Shown here: positions 9,403-19,186 of the stretch, one piece after another
How the letters are laid out: each line of letters begins with the position of its first letter
Numbering within the stretch: position 1 is the stretch's first letter
Assembly (NCBI GenBank): GCA_004556565.1
Contig: SFGN01000035.1
Location: 1 to 38,332, forward strand
Reading direction: 5' to 3'
DNA from: Lachnospiraceae bacterium
GTDB lineage: Bacteria > Bacillota_A > Clostridia > Lachnospirales > Lachnospiraceae
Length of the DNA stretch: 38,332 nt
Translations under genes and position numbers: made by a program
Notes under the pieces: generated by a model
What the model saw: only the letters and a program-made list of their open reading frames with translations
The model's database searches: none
Told to the model about the DNA's origin: nothing

Positions 9403-9506
9403 TTTATGATTGATATAGAGAACGAAGTGTCCTATATCATAAAAAAAGAGTTCCTGTATCCAATGGGGAGCTGCGGATTTTCCCCATTGAATACAGGTAC
9501 TTTTTT
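9403..9506. terminator. Bidirectional terminator region between ImmA and the convergent SLH gene
   Basis: The main hairpin pairs 9453-9469 with 9481-9497 (arms CCTGTAT..AATGGGGA and TCCCCATTG.ATACAGG, one mismatch) and is followed by six T on the plus strand (9501-9506). On the minus strand it is followed by a seven-T run (9441-9447). A weaker A/T-rich hairpin (9403-9410 with 9432-9443) lies before it. Together they separate the convergent genes ending at 9333 and 9538. Confidence 0.85.
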
Positions 9507-9537
9507 GCACTTCCGTAAAAGTAGCGGTTAAGAGTTC

Positions 9538-11694
9538 CTATTGCCCGTATTTTTCAACAAACCTCATGATGATCGTCGCACACTCCGCCCTGCTTGCATT
9601 GCCCTGAGGATCGAGCTTTGTGCCATTATCTTTACCGGCTATTATTCCCATTCCAACCGCCCACTGCATCGCATCCTCTGCAAATTTGCTCACCCGGGAC
9701 GAATCACTGAATTTACCGAAATCTGCCTTTTTGCTTACATCATATCCTCTGCGGATTGCATACCGGTACATCATGACAGCCATCTGCTCACGGGTAATAC
9801 TGTCTGCCGGACCAAATTTTCCTGTATTGGAATACCCCGTCACGATTCCCATGTCACTTGCCCACAGCACCGCATCTGCATACCAGATTCCCTTTGCCAC
9901 ATCCGGGAATTTTTTTGTATATTCCACGTCAGGCTCCCCGTTCATCCTATAGAGGATGACTGCAAACTGTGCACGGGCGACCGATTGCCCCGGCGCAAAT
10001 TTCGTCTGATTCAGCCCTGTCATAATCTGATTGCGATATACCCAGGCGATCGAATCATAATACCACTGGGATTTTGCCACATCAGTAAACGGGAGCGGAT
10101 TGTACACTGTCACGCCCACGGAAGCGCTCTTCCCATTGTCAGTGCTTACCGTGACTGTCGCATATCCCGCAGATCTCGCCGTTATCTTCCCTCTGTTATT
10201 GACAGAAATAACGCCCGGATTGTCAGAGTTCCATGTGACCTGTGCGGTTGAACTCTGAGGAAGCATGGAATACAGCAGATACATCGTATCATTTACTTCC
10301 AGCTCAACAGAACTGATTTCCGTCACAATGGCTGTGGGATATGTCCGCACATCCACCGGCGCGGCGAGCACAGATTCCGTTTCTCCCGGAACTTTCGCCA
10401 GAGAATACTGCAGTACGCCGTCATGTTTTCTGCAGCCGTAAATATATCCCGACGAAGTATCCGGCTGATACACCATTGTATCTTCATTTGTCTGCAATGA
10501 TATTTTTCTGATTTCCGAAGCTGTATTATAATACAGCCATCCTTCGTGCAGGAACAGACCGGAAAATGCGGTCTTATAGCCATATCCGGGGGAATCCCAG
10601 ACGCCCCACCTCCCGAGATTTTTCAGCACGGTTTCTTCCTGCGCCGCCAGATTTCTCTTATAGATATCCTTTTCTTTTACATAATACGCATATCCGTCGG
10701 ACATGATGACCGGACTTGTCGCCTCACGCCAGTACGCATTGTCATATCTTGTGCTGGTGCAGGCAATATCTCCCACCATACTCTGCAGCGTCCAGCCATA
10801 ATGTCCTTCCGACTGTATCACCTCGTCACTCACCAGGAAATTTTTATGCTGAGCCATCCCGAACCGGTCTCCCACCGGGTCATCCCACGTACAGTCTGTC
10901 TGATAATATGCACCGTCTATTTTGATGATATTCCAACCATGCCCCATCGAACTGCTGGAAGCCACATGGCATTCAATCCCAAGCCGGTTCATAATATACT
11001 TATATGCATACGCATAGGCCTGGCAGACACCGATTTCATTCATAATGAGTCCGCCGCTGCGGAAAGAATCTGCCGGCAAAGTATCATTTTCAAAATTTTC
11101 ATTGTCATACTCAAACCGGCTGACCAAATAATCATGGATTATAAGCGCCTTCGTTTCCTCCGGCATATCCTCATTAATCTGCGCCAGGATCTGTTCAACC
11201 TTTCTGTCCACATCATAAAAATAATTTTCCGTCTCTGCCGTGCTCATTGTATTGGAGATATCCAGCTTAACATAATATTCCCCCGAATAATAAAACTGCA
11301 GCTCGATCCCATTGCTGAAATACGGGGAAAAACATCCGAGATACGCAACCTGATACGTATTAATCGGAATATGAAGCCCTGTGATATTCAGTTCTGTCTT
11401 CCCCGACAGCACTGCCTCCTTAACCTTCTGCTCCAGCAGGAAAAACAGCTCCGCTTCGTTATTATACTGCTCACTTTGCAGCTCCACATCCCCGGTGTTA
11501 TCTTCCGGAAGCTCCGATGGCGTCAGCTCTATGAGCCCGGGCTCCCAAATACCGCCGGAATAAAGTTCACCCTCGTATGTGCTTTCGCTTTCCACGATAT
11601 CTATACCGTCATCTGTGCTCTCCTGCGCGCAGACAGCCTGCCCGGACAATAACACACATACCAATACTGCCGCCAGAACCCTTTTTCTTTTCAT
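9538..11694 (-). CDS. Secreted transglutaminase-like protein with Ig-like (Big_2) and three SLH domains
   Basis: 718 residues; start supported by AAAGGAGG before ATG. A signal peptide (MKRKRVLAAVLVCVLLSGQA, cleavage near AVCAQ) is followed by a transglutaminase-like domain (about 100-310) with the papain-like triad visible: Cys in GVCQAYA, His in GHGWN, Asp in TDCTWDD. A beta-propeller-like or DUF5050-like stretch (about 320-450) is next, then a Big_2 Ig fold (VTWNSDNPGVISVNNRGKIT) and three SLH repeats (about 540-718: FTDVAKSQWYYDSIAW, FPDVAKGIWYADAV, FSDSSRVSKFAEDAM). SLH domains tether proteins to cell-wall polymers, so it acts at the cell surface. The SLH block is clearly paralogous to that of the sialidase 4 kb away. 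Peptide cross-linking or hydrolysis is possible; the substrate is unknown. Confidence 0.9.
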   Translation of the reverse strand: MKRKRVLAAVLVCVLLSGQAVCAQESTDDGIDIVESESTYEGELYSGGIWEPGLIELTPSELPEDNTGDVELQSEQYNNEAELFFLLEQKVKEAVLSGKTELNITGLHIPINTYQVAYLGCFSPYFSNGIELQFYYSGEYYVKLDISNTMSTAETENYFYDVDRKVEQILAQINEDMPEETKALIIHDYLVSRFEYDNENFENDTLPADSFRSGGLIMNEIGVCQAYAYAYKYIMNRLGIECHVASSSSMGHGWNIIKIDGAYYQTDCTWDDPVGDRFGMAQHKNFLVSDEVIQSEGHYGWTLQSMVGDIACTSTRYDNAYWREATSPVIMSDGYAYYVKEKDIYKRNLAAQEETVLKNLGRWGVWDSPGYGYKTAFSGLFLHEGWLYYNTASEIRKISLQTNEDTMVYQPDTSSGYIYGCRKHDGVLQYSLAKVPGETESVLAAPVDVRTYPTAIVTEISSVELEVNDTMYLLYSMLPQSSTAQVTWNSDNPGVISVNNRGKITARSAGYATVTVSTDNGKSASVGVTVYNPLPFTDVAKSQWYYDSIAWVYRNQIMTGLNQTKFAPGQSVARAQFAVILYRMNGEPDVEYTKKFPDVAKGIWYADAVLWASDMGIVTGYSNTGKFGPADSITREQMAVMMYRYAIRRGYDVSKKADFGKFSDSSRVSKFAEDAMQWAVGMGIIAGKDNGTKLDPQGNASRAECATIIMRFVEKYGQ

Positions 11695-11769
11695 AAATCC
11701 TCCTTTTCCGAACCAGATATCGCCCTGAGGTTCTTTGATATTTTCTATAATTTCATTTACTATGTATTT

Positions 11770-12912
11770 TTATTTTTTCATCACCATCCCGACTCTCACC
11801 ATCCTAAACAGGCGCTCCGCAGCATCTGAAAATAATTCCTCTGCCTGCGCAAGCGCTTCCTCCACCGGCATGGCCGCGTTGATTGTCGTAATAATGGAAT
11901 CCACACCACAGGCGTAAATATCCGATGCTCCGGCTCCCATCCCCCCGACAATCGCGGCACAGGGGATCTGATGCCTTTTCGCCGCCATCCCGACACCATA
12001 TGGAACCTTCCCGAATACCGACTGGTAATCCAGATTTCCCTCTCCGGTCACAACCAGATCTGCGCCCTCGAGAATACGGTCAAAATCCACAATTTTCAGG
12101 ATTGTTTCAATTCCGCTGCATAAATCCGCATGTGCAAATGCCATCAGTCCGGCGCCAAGTCCTCCTGCCGCCCCTGCTCCCGGCATATCGGCGATTTTTC
12201 TTCCGAATGTCCTTTCCAGCACTCCGGCATAATGGGACATCCCTGCCTCCAGAAGCTCAAGCTCTGACTCTGAAGCTCCCTTTTGAGGACCGAATACATA
12301 TGTCGCCCCATTTTGTCCGAGCAATGGGTTTTTCACATCGCACATGACAGTAAATTCCGATTCCGCGGCTGCCGGATGAATGCGGCTCATATCAATACGG
12401 CAGATTTGTCCCAGATTCGCCGGAACCGGGAACAGTTCTTCTCCGTGCTGATCAAGAAACCGTACCCCCAGTGCTGCGGCACAGCCGATGCCTCCGTCAT
12501 TTGTCGCACTTCCGCCGATTGCAAGATAGAATTTTCTGATTCCCCGCAAAAGAGCATCCAGAATCAATTGTCCCGTACCATAAGTATTTGCATTCAGGAT
12601 ATCCCTTTCCTTTGGCGGGACGAGCGGAAGTCCGGACGCAGATGCCATCTCAATGACCGCACAGTCATCGCGGCAGATTCCATACCGTGCATTTACAGAT
12701 TTCCCTATCGGATTTTTTACCGTAACTTCGATCCGTTTTCCGCCCGTGGCAGACACGACTACATCTGCAGTGCCTTCCCCTCCGTCCGAAACCGGTACCC
12801 GGACTGTCTCACATCCCGGGAAAACCAGCCTTGCTTTCTCATCCAGCAGCTCGCAGACACGCTCCGCCGGCAATGTTCCTTTAAATGAATCCGGGGCAAA
12901 TACAATTTTCAT
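11770..12912 (-). CDS. Glycerate 2-kinase (GarK/GlxK family)
   Basis: 380 residues from ATG at 12912, preceded by GAGGAAGAG. The longer open frame up to 13062 has no ribosome binding site and would add 50 non-family residues. N-terminal MKIVFAPDSFKGTLPAERVC, then VSDGGEGTADVV, AIGGSATNDGGIG and VTGEGNLDYQS are hallmarks of the glycerate kinase I family, and the length is normal. It phosphorylates D-glycerate to 2-phosphoglycerate, feeding glycolysis. It lies upstream of and codirectional with the SLH transglutaminase gene, 75 bases apart, without a clear functional link. The usual sugar-acid partner genes are absent, so it is a stand-alone copy. Confidence 0.95.
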   Translation of the reverse strand: MKIVFAPDSFKGTLPAERVCELLDEKARLVFPGCETVRVPVSDGGEGTADVVVSATGGKRIEVTVKNPIGKSVNARYGICRDDCAVIEMASASGLPLVPPKERDILNANTYGTGQLILDALLRGIRKFYLAIGGSATNDGGIGCAAALGVRFLDQHGEELFPVPANLGQICRIDMSRIHPAAAESEFTVMCDVKNPLLGQNGATYVFGPQKGASESELELLEAGMSHYAGVLERTFGRKIADMPGAGAAGGLGAGLMAFAHADLCSGIETILKIVDFDRILEGADLVVTGEGNLDYQSVFGKVPYGVGMAAKRHQIPCAAIVGGMGAGASDIYACGVDSIITTINAAMPVEEALAQAEELFSDAAERLFRMVRVGMVMKK

Positions 12913-13092
12913 TTGCTCTTCCTCTCTTCCCTGTCTTTTTATATGGTTATCATAACATATATGCAATTTATTTTCTTGAATTTTTATCCCGATATAAGAC
13001 ATATGCCCCGTCCCCGGAACACTGCCGTATATACAGTCTATGCGCCGGAAGTTACTGTTCACAGTCTAATTGCAAAAGACGTTTGTACATTA

Positions 13093-13122
13093 TTTACACA
13101 AAATAATATCCTATGATACAAT
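13093..13122 (+). promoter_or_regulatory. Putative promoter and leader of the sialidase gene
   Basis: TTTACA (13093-13098), 18 bases, TACAAT (13117-13122). The leader holds a short hairpin (CCTGT..ACAGG near 13133-13149) and ends with AGGAGG 8 bases before ATG at 13191. Confidence 0.5.
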
Positions 13123-13190
13123 GTTTATGAAACCTGTTAAAAAACAGGAGGGTTTTTATTTCATTAAAAAATGAAAAGGAGGAAAACAGA

Positions 13191-16100
13191 ATGAAAAGAA
13201 CCAAAAAATTATTGTCATTCCTGCTTGCAGTTGTTCTTGTTTTCGGGTGTCTGCCCGGAACAGCTTTTGCGGCGACAGGAGCGAAACCTGAAGACGGCAC
13301 GACCAAACGGCAGCCATTTGCATCAGGTACAGGCGGAAGTACGAATTTCCGTATTCCCGGCCTGGTATCCCTTGATGACGGCACTATCGTAGGCTCATGT
13401 GATGCAAGATGGAACACTGCCGGTGACGGCGGCGGCCTGGATACCATCGTATCCCACTCAACAGACAATGGGGCAACCTGGAACTACACCTTTGCCAACT
13501 ATCTCGGAGATAACGGGAATGTATGGAACGGAGCTTCGACCGCATTCATCGATCCGGCCCTTGCAACAGACGGCAAGACCGTATACATGATTGCAGACCT
13601 GTATCCGGCAAGCTACGCCCTCAACTCGGCAAATAATTCACCTACTCCCGGGGTAAGCATGGACGAAGACGGCAACCTTCTCCTGTCTGCAGATAACCGC
13701 AGCACCTACGCATACCACCTTGAGAAAAAGAGCAATGCCACCACAGCATCTTATTATGAGATTAAGGATGCAGACGGAAGCGTTGTTGAAGATTACACGG
13801 TAGACGCATATTTTAACATCAAAGGCGATAATGTAGATACAAACCTGTTCTGTGCAGATTCTCCGTATCTTACATTCCCTACAGATTACCTCTACTTTAC
13901 GACATCTGAGGATGGCGGCGCGACATGGTCTGTCCCGACACTCCTTAATATGAGGAAATCCGCCGAGCAGAGCCTCCTGGTAGGTCCGGGACGTGGTCTT
14001 GTTACATCCAAAGGAAGAATCATTTTCACCGTTTATGAATATACATATGGAGATAAAAACAGTGCATGTATATATTCTGACGACGGCGGTAAAACCTGGA
14101 CACGAGGTGCATCCGTATCCTCCCAGAGTTCAGAGGCTACCGTAGTTGAAGCCGACGGCAAGCTGTATATGTTCACACGCCACGGCGGATACTATGTATC
14201 AGACAACTGGGGCGAGACATGGTCCGACAGAATCGAGCCGGGAATCTCCTATAATCTGGGCTGTCAGTTAAGTGCCATCACTTACTCACAGAAGATTGAC
14301 GGAAAGACCGCTATCATCCTTTCCGCACCGTCCAACACAGGCAGCCGTGCAGCCGGAAAATTCTTTGTCGGACTTGTACAGGCAGACGGAAGCATCGATT
14401 GGGCATATGAATACAGCGTTAACGGAAGTGATTATTATGCATACTCCTGTCTGACAGAACTGATTGATGGTTCTATCGGGCTTCTGTATGAAAGTGGCGG
14501 TGCTGCCATCACTTATACAAATATCCCGATCTCCGATATTGTTGAGGATGCAGCTATCGGTAATCTCTGGCTTGAGGATGCCGACAACAATGTCACGACT
14601 ACTACTGTCATTAAACCTGATACTTCTGCTACATTTACTGTATGCGGTATTTCCGAAGGTGAGATTCAGGCTGTCTCCGCTGATGAAACAGTTGCAACTG
14701 TCAGCGTAAGCGGCAATACGATCACCGTCAGTGCTTCCTCTTCCGTATCCGGTCTCGGACAGACAGTAATTACAGTTAAAGTCGGCACGGAAGAAATCCG
14801 GCTGAGTGTAAATGTTACATCTGAAGAGAACTACGAGATTGTAACTCTTCGCATGGGAGATAGCAAAAAATATGTTGACAACACAGGTAATTATTCTGAT
14901 GCCGACTTATCAGGAGCAAATACAGATATTGCCGGAGTAACTATATCAGGTGAAAGCAGAGAATCCGAGCTTCAGGCACAGCTTGCCACAGGCGTTGGAA
15001 CATTTACCGGTAAAAAAGTAGATCTCAGCGACTGCCTGTATACGTTTACAAAATCTTCCGATAATACTTACACAATGTCGGCCTCCACAGCAGACGGCAC
15101 AACGGTTTATCTTAGTCATAGTAATTCAAGCAGTGCGACTATACCGAACACTACGACCCCGATCACAATTACAGTCGCTAAGAATTCAGCCGAAGATTCT
15201 TTCTCACTCCAGGGCAACTCCGGAGGCGGCGGTAAATTCCTGTATTTCCACAAAAGCGGAAATCTGTATTTCAACAGACAGAGCAGTGCCGACGCCAACT
15301 GCTATTTTGAACTTTATACTCCGTCCGAATCAGCACCGGCAGATTCACTGATTAAAGGTTATACAAAAATCACCTCCCTGGATGAAATTGCAGACGGCGG
15401 TAAATATCTGATTGTCTCTCTGGGAGCCGATAATAATTATTATGCATTATACCCATCCGTAAGCGGCAGCAACTTCAACCACGTTGCAAAAGTCACAGAT
15501 GAGTACAGCGTCATCGAGGAACCTGCAGTACAGCTCGCTACCGCAGTGGCAGCCTTTAACGGGGAATTAACAGGTGTAAGCAACTGCCTGTATACATTTA
15601 CTGCCACAGGTGATAACACTTACCAGATTACGTCGACTACGGCAGACGGCAGTATGGTTTACGTTTACTATAAAAATAATACTTCAAACATACCAAACTC
15701 TTCCACTTCTACCACCATTACGCTGGCAGAGAATCCGGAGGATTCTTCTAAATTCAGCCTGTATGATAATGCAAGCGGCAGTACTGGCGGATACCTGTAT
15801 TTCTGGAAGACAGCAGGCAGCAATGGTCAGAATCTGTATTATGACAGAAACTCATCTGTAGTAGATAACTGCTATTTTGAACTTTATGCACCGACCGAAA
15901 CAGCTTCTTCAGATTCACCTGTCGCCGGTTATGAAAAAGTCGGCTCTCTGGCGGATATCGAAGACGGCGGACAGTATCTGATCGCTTCACAGGCAGGCGA
16001 CAGCTATTACCTGCTGCACCCGGCCCTCGCCGGAAACAACTACGACCATGTTGCAAAAGTTACAGATGAAACAATTAACTACTCTACAGGCTCAACAGAA

Positions 16101-17813
16101 ATCGTAATCGACGGTAAGACAGAAGGCAGCACTTCTGTTAAAATCGGTGATACGACATATTTCATCATTGTTAAGAATGACGAAGAAAATATCACTCTGA
16201 AAATAGGTGAAAGCTTTGTCGCTCCCGGTACTGTTATGCAGCAGGATGCAAATCAGAATGTCGTAACCACAGAAGCAAACACAACATTTGCACCATATGC
16301 GAGAATTACTGATTTCGTACCCGATGAGAAATACCTGATTGTACAGGGCAATTACATCATGATCAACTCCCCGAGTACCGCATCCGGCTCTCCGGCAGGT
16401 TTGGACATGAAGGCAGTAGACTTAACATATGATGAACTGTCAGAATATATGTGGACAATTTCATCTGTAGACGGAGGCGGATACACTATCCAGGATGCAG
16501 ATGGAAAATATCTGAACTTTACAGATCAGAGCGGCAGTCAGGCTTCCATAGTACTTAGTGACACTGCACAGACACTCTCTATCGGAAACGGATCATCTGA
16601 TGGTTTTGGCATTTCATATAATAACTATTATATGAATAACTGGAGCAAGAGCTATAACCGCGTAGCAGGATACAGTTCAAATGACAACAACTGGTACTTC
16701 TACCAGGCAGCTGAAGGCCTCGTGATCACAGGAGCCAAGGCCGGCACAACAAGCATCATCATCAGTGGAACTACTTATAACATTACTGTAATCGAAGATT
16801 CTGCAGACGCAGACTACTCCGCAGTTGATGCTGCAATTGCCGCTGCCAACGCACTGAACAAAGAAAACTATAAAGATTTCAGCGCTGTTGAAACTGCGAT
16901 TAACAACGTAGTAAGAGGTAAAGATACTACAGAACAGGCTGCAGTTGACGCTATGGCTAAGGCTATCAATGATGCAGTTGCTGCCCTTGAACTAAAGGAC
17001 GCAGACTACACCGCAGTTGATGCTGCAATTGCCGCTGCCAACGCACTGAACAAAGAAGACTATAAAGATTTCAGTGCTGTTGAAGATGCGATTAACGCTG
17101 TTGTAAGAGGAAAGGACATCACAAAACAGGCTGAAGTTGACGCTATGGCAAAGGCTATCAACGATGCGGTTGCCGGACTGGAAGAAGTTGATCCTGTTAT
17201 TGATCCTACGCCTTCACCGGAACTTCCGTATAAGGATGTAAACAAAGGTGACTGGTTCTATGATTACGTATACGATGTATATGAGAAAGAACTTATGACT
17301 GGTCTGGAAGAAACAGTATTTGCACCAAACAACAATATCGTAAGAGCACAGTTCGCAGTTATCCTCTACCGTATGGCAGGATCACCGGACGTAACATTTA
17401 AAAATACATTTGCGGATGTCAGTGACGGCCAGTTCTACAGTAAGGCTGTAACATGGGCGGCAGAGAACGGCATTGTGACAGGATACACAGGATCTGGTTT
17501 GTTTGGACCGAATGATCAGATTACCCGTGAACAGATGGCAGCTATGATGTTCCGTTATGCGAACTACACGAAGCATCGTGATACAAGTGCACGCAAAAAT
17601 CTGGACTCCTTCCCGGATGGAAATAAAGTACAGGAATTTGCAGTAGATGCTGTTAAATGGTGTGTAGCAGAAGGAATCATCAGCGGTAAAGGCGAAGAGC
17701 CGAAGATTCTTGATCCTCAGGGCAGTACAGTCCGCGCAGAAGCTGCTACAATTATCAGCCGCTACACTAAGCCGGTCATAATAACACCAGACGTAATAAA
17801 TGAGATGAATTAA
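13191..17813 (+). CDS. SLH-anchored exo-alpha-sialidase (GH33) with internal repeats and FIVAR domains
   Basis: 1540 residues. Signal peptide (MKRTKKLLSFLLAVVLVFG..., cleavage near TAFAA), then the sialidase propeller (about 40-450). It has the catalytic-arginine motif NFRIPGL, DARWN as likely acid/base Asp, and Asp-boxes HSTDNGATW, SEDGGATW, SDDGGKTW and SDNWGETW. An Ig-like segment follows (about 475-545). Two unnamed repeats of about 185 residues come next (about 593-780 and 780-963), each with CLYTFT, NCYFELY.P and HVAKVTDE, and then a related third stretch (about 1035-1180). Two near-identical FIVAR repeats (about 1205-1333) and three SLH repeats (about 1343-1530) complete it. GH33 enzymes release terminal sialic acid from mucins and other glycans; SLH keeps this one on the cell wall. 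No sialic-acid uptake or catabolic genes are nearby. Its presence suggests a host- or mucus-associated lifestyle. Confidence 0.95.
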   Translation: MKRTKKLLSFLLAVVLVFGCLPGTAFAATGAKPEDGTTKRQPFASGTGGSTNFRIPGLVSLDDGTIVGSCDARWNTAGDGGGLDTIVSHSTDNGATWNYTFANYLGDNGNVWNGASTAFIDPALATDGKTVYMIADLYPASYALNSANNSPTPGVSMDEDGNLLLSADNRSTYAYHLEKKSNATTASYYEIKDADGSVVEDYTVDAYFNIKGDNVDTNLFCADSPYLTFPTDYLYFTTSEDGGATWSVPTLLNMRKSAEQSLLVGPGRGLVTSKGRIIFTVYEYTYGDKNSACIYSDDGGKTWTRGASVSSQSSEATVVEADGKLYMFTRHGGYYVSDNWGETWSDRIEPGISYNLGCQLSAITYSQKIDGKTAIILSAPSNTGSRAAGKFFVGLVQADGSIDWAYEYSVNGSDYYAYSCLTELIDGSIGLLYESGGAAITYTNIPISDIVEDAAIGNLWLEDADNNVTTTTVIKPDTSATFTVCGISEGEIQAVSADETVATVSVSGNTITVSASSSVSGLGQTVITVKVGTEEIRLSVNVTSEENYEIVTLRMGDSKKYVDNTGNYSDADLSGANTDIAGVTISGESRESELQAQLATGVGTFTGKKVDLSDCLYTFTKSSDNTYTMSASTADGTTVYLSHSNSSSATIPNTTTPITITVAKNSAEDSFSLQGNSGGGGKFLYFHKSGNLYFNRQSSADANCYFELYTPSESAPADSLIKGYTKITSLDEIADGGKYLIVSLGADNNYYALYPSVSGSNFNHVAKVTDEYSVIEEPAVQLATAVAAFNGELTGVSNCLYTFTATGDNTYQITSTTADGSMVYVYYKNNTSNIPNSSTSTTITLAENPEDSSKFSLYDNASGSTGGYLYFWKTAGSNGQNLYYDRNSSVVDNCYFELYAPTETASSDSPVAGYEKVGSLADIEDGGQYLIASQAGDSYYLLHPALAGNNYDHVAKVTDETINYSTGSTEIVIDGKTEGSTSVKIGDTTYFIIVKNDEENITLKIGESFVAPGTVMQQDANQNVVTTEANTTFAPYARITDFVPDEKYLIVQGNYIMINSPSTASGSPAGLDMKAVDLTYDELSEYMWTISSVDGGGYTIQDADGKYLNFTDQSGSQASIVLSDTAQTLSIGNGSSDGFGISYNNYYMNNWSKSYNRVAGYSSNDNNWYFYQAAEGLVITGAKAGTTSIIISGTTYNITVIEDSADADYSAVDAAIAAANALNKENYKDFSAVETAINNVVRGKDTTEQAAVDAMAKAINDAVAALELKDADYTAVDAAIAAANALNKEDYKDFSAVEDAINAVVRGKDITKQAEVDAMAKAINDAVAGLEEVDPVIDPTPSPELPYKDVNKGDWFYDYVYDVYEKELMTGLEETVFAPNNNIVRAQFAVILYRMAGSPDVTFKNTFADVSDGQFYSKAVTWAAENGIVTGYTGSGLFGPNDQITREQMAAMMFRYANYTKHRDTSARKNLDSFPDGNKVQEFAVDAVKWCVAEGIISGKGEEPKILDPQGSTVRAEAATIISRYTKPVIITPDVINEMN
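16806..17189 (+). repeat. Tandem 192-bp repeat encoding two FIVAR domains
   Basis: Two consecutive copies (16806-16997 and 16998-17189) with a 64-codon period. Both begin GACGCAGACTAC and share long identical stretches such as GATGCTGCAATTGCCGCTGC. The high DNA identity points to recent duplication or homogenisation, and copy number may vary between strains. Confidence 0.85.
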
Positions 17814-17819
17814 CCGAAA

Positions 17820-17964
17820 CAGAGACGAGATACGCTTTAAGAATCCCGTCTCGGATCAGCGGTCGTCAAATGTCCATTCGTGCCAGGCACGATGTACATT
17901 TTCTCATCGCTATAACCAAATAACGGGCCCATATGCCGGCAGCAACCTGCCGGCATATGGACCC
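17820..17964. terminator. Hairpins between the convergent sialidase and antiporter genes
   Basis: A hairpin with GAGACG..CGTCTC arms (17820-17854) lies just after the sialidase stop. A much stronger one pairs 17925-17942 with 17947-17964 (arms GGG.CCATATGCCGGCAG, four-base loop CAAC, one mismatch). Neither has a long T-run. The second is well placed to terminate both genes. Confidence 0.6.
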
Positions 17965-17971
17965 GTATTAT

Positions 17972-19186
17972 TTAACTATTTTTTAATTCTCCTGCCAGCT
18001 CAAATCCTTTCTTTGCCGCCATAACCGCGATTATCTCATTTATGACTGCTGCCGCGGCGACAGTTCCCTGTATGATCCGGACACATTCGGGCGAACTGTT
18101 CGCAAGCACCGATACGGCAATTCCGGTAAACACAAGCGATACTCCGGAATGGGGCAGTAATGTAAGACCAAGATATTTCTGTACATTACTGTCAAGCCCC
18201 GTGGCTTTCGCTCCTGCCCTCGCCCCGAAATATTTGCCTAAGGCTCTCGCAATAATATAAATAAACGTATAAAGTCCGGCATTATATATTGCATGATAAT
18301 CAAGCGGAGCACCCAGATTGAGAATCACAATAATCATTGAAACTCCAAGGATCGGATTGAAATCTTTTACGATGTTCTCAAGCCTGTCCGCGGAAACCAT
18401 ATTAGAAAATGCCGTTGAAAATGCCATTCCCATCAACATAAAATTTAATATCGGAGACGGCATAAGATACGTATTACATAAAATTCCGATGACCGAAGTT
18501 AAAACAATTCCCAATATCAATATCAGCAGTGTTGTTTCTTTCTTCTCTGTTTTCTTCAAAAGAAATCCCGTAGGCACACCTGTCAGCACGCCAATCAGCA
18601 GAGGAAGAAAAATCATGACAGGTACCATATACAACGGCATTCCGCCTCCTGACAGATGACGGGCAATGACTGCTATCGTTGTAAAGAAAACCGCAACACC
18701 GACCATATCATCCAGTGCAGCCATCGGTATCAGTGTCTGCGTGACAGGCCCTTTGGTTTTGAACTCATTTACAATTGATAACGCAGGGGCCGGAGCTGTC
18801 GCGAGAGCAATTCCTCCTAAAACAAAAGCCAGATATACGGGAGCCCCCGCTATCTTGAATGTTACGGCGAATACAGCCGATACAAATAAAAAAGTCCCCA
18901 GCGACTGGGTAAGTGTGGTTATAACAAGCGCTTTCCCATAACTCTTTATTTTCGACCATACAAGCTCAGTGCCGATCATAAGACCAACCGCACATTCTAA
19001 AATGTGAATTACGGTCTGATACCATGATGCATCAATCAATTTATCCGTTATAAGCGAAAAAGCATGGGGCCCGAGCAGAATCCCCGCGATCAGCCAGCCA
19101 AGAATAGCCGGCAGTTTTAATTTTGAAACAGCCTTTCCTGCAAGAAATGCAATCAGTATTGCTATAGTCCACTGAATGATTATCAC
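17972..19186 (-). CDS. Cation/proton antiporter (CPA superfamily, Kef/NapA-like)
   Basis: 404 residues with about 12 hydrophobic segments and almost no soluble part. MIIIQWTIAILIAFLAGKAV, LPAILGWLIAGILLGPHAF, the unwound-helix segment ATAPAPALSIVNE and the paired acidic ALDDMVGVAVF match monovalent cation:proton antiporters. It exchanges Na+ or K+ for protons across the membrane for pH and salt balance. It lacks the C-terminal TrkA-N/RCK domain of Kef channels, so it is probably a simple antiporter. Its ATG overlaps the stop of the TetR gene by 4 bases, so the two are translationally coupled and the TetR protein likely controls it. Confidence 0.9.
   Translation of the reverse strand: MIIIQWTIAILIAFLAGKAVSKLKLPAILGWLIAGILLGPHAFSLITDKLIDASWYQTVIHILECAVGLMIGTELVWSKIKSYGKALVITTLTQSLGTFLFVSAVFAVTFKIAGAPVYLAFVLGGIALATAPAPALSIVNEFKTKGPVTQTLIPMAALDDMVGVAVFFTTIAVIARHLSGGGMPLYMVPVMIFLPLLIGVLTGVPTGFLLKKTEKKETTLLILILGIVLTSVIGILCNTYLMPSPILNFMLMGMAFSTAFSNMVSADRLENIVKDFNPILGVSMIIVILNLGAPLDYHAIYNAGLYTFIYIIARALGKYFGARAGAKATGLDSNVQKYLGLTLLPHSGVSLVFTGIAVSVLANSSPECVRIIQGTVAAAAVINEIIAVMAAKKGFELAGELKNS

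Noticed and set aside
10546..11652. Plus-strand open frame of 368 codons over the SLH transglutaminase gene
   Set aside because: Antisense of a gene with signal peptide, catalytic triad and SLH domains; no ribosome binding site or motif.
12913..13062. N-terminal extension of glycerate kinase
   Set aside because: Family start MKIVFAPDSFKG with a ribosome binding site begins at 12912; the extension is translated leader.
16806..17189. CRISPR-like or other short-repeat array
   Set aside because: The repeats are two 192-bp protein-coding FIVAR copies; no spaced short repeats occur anywhere in the window.
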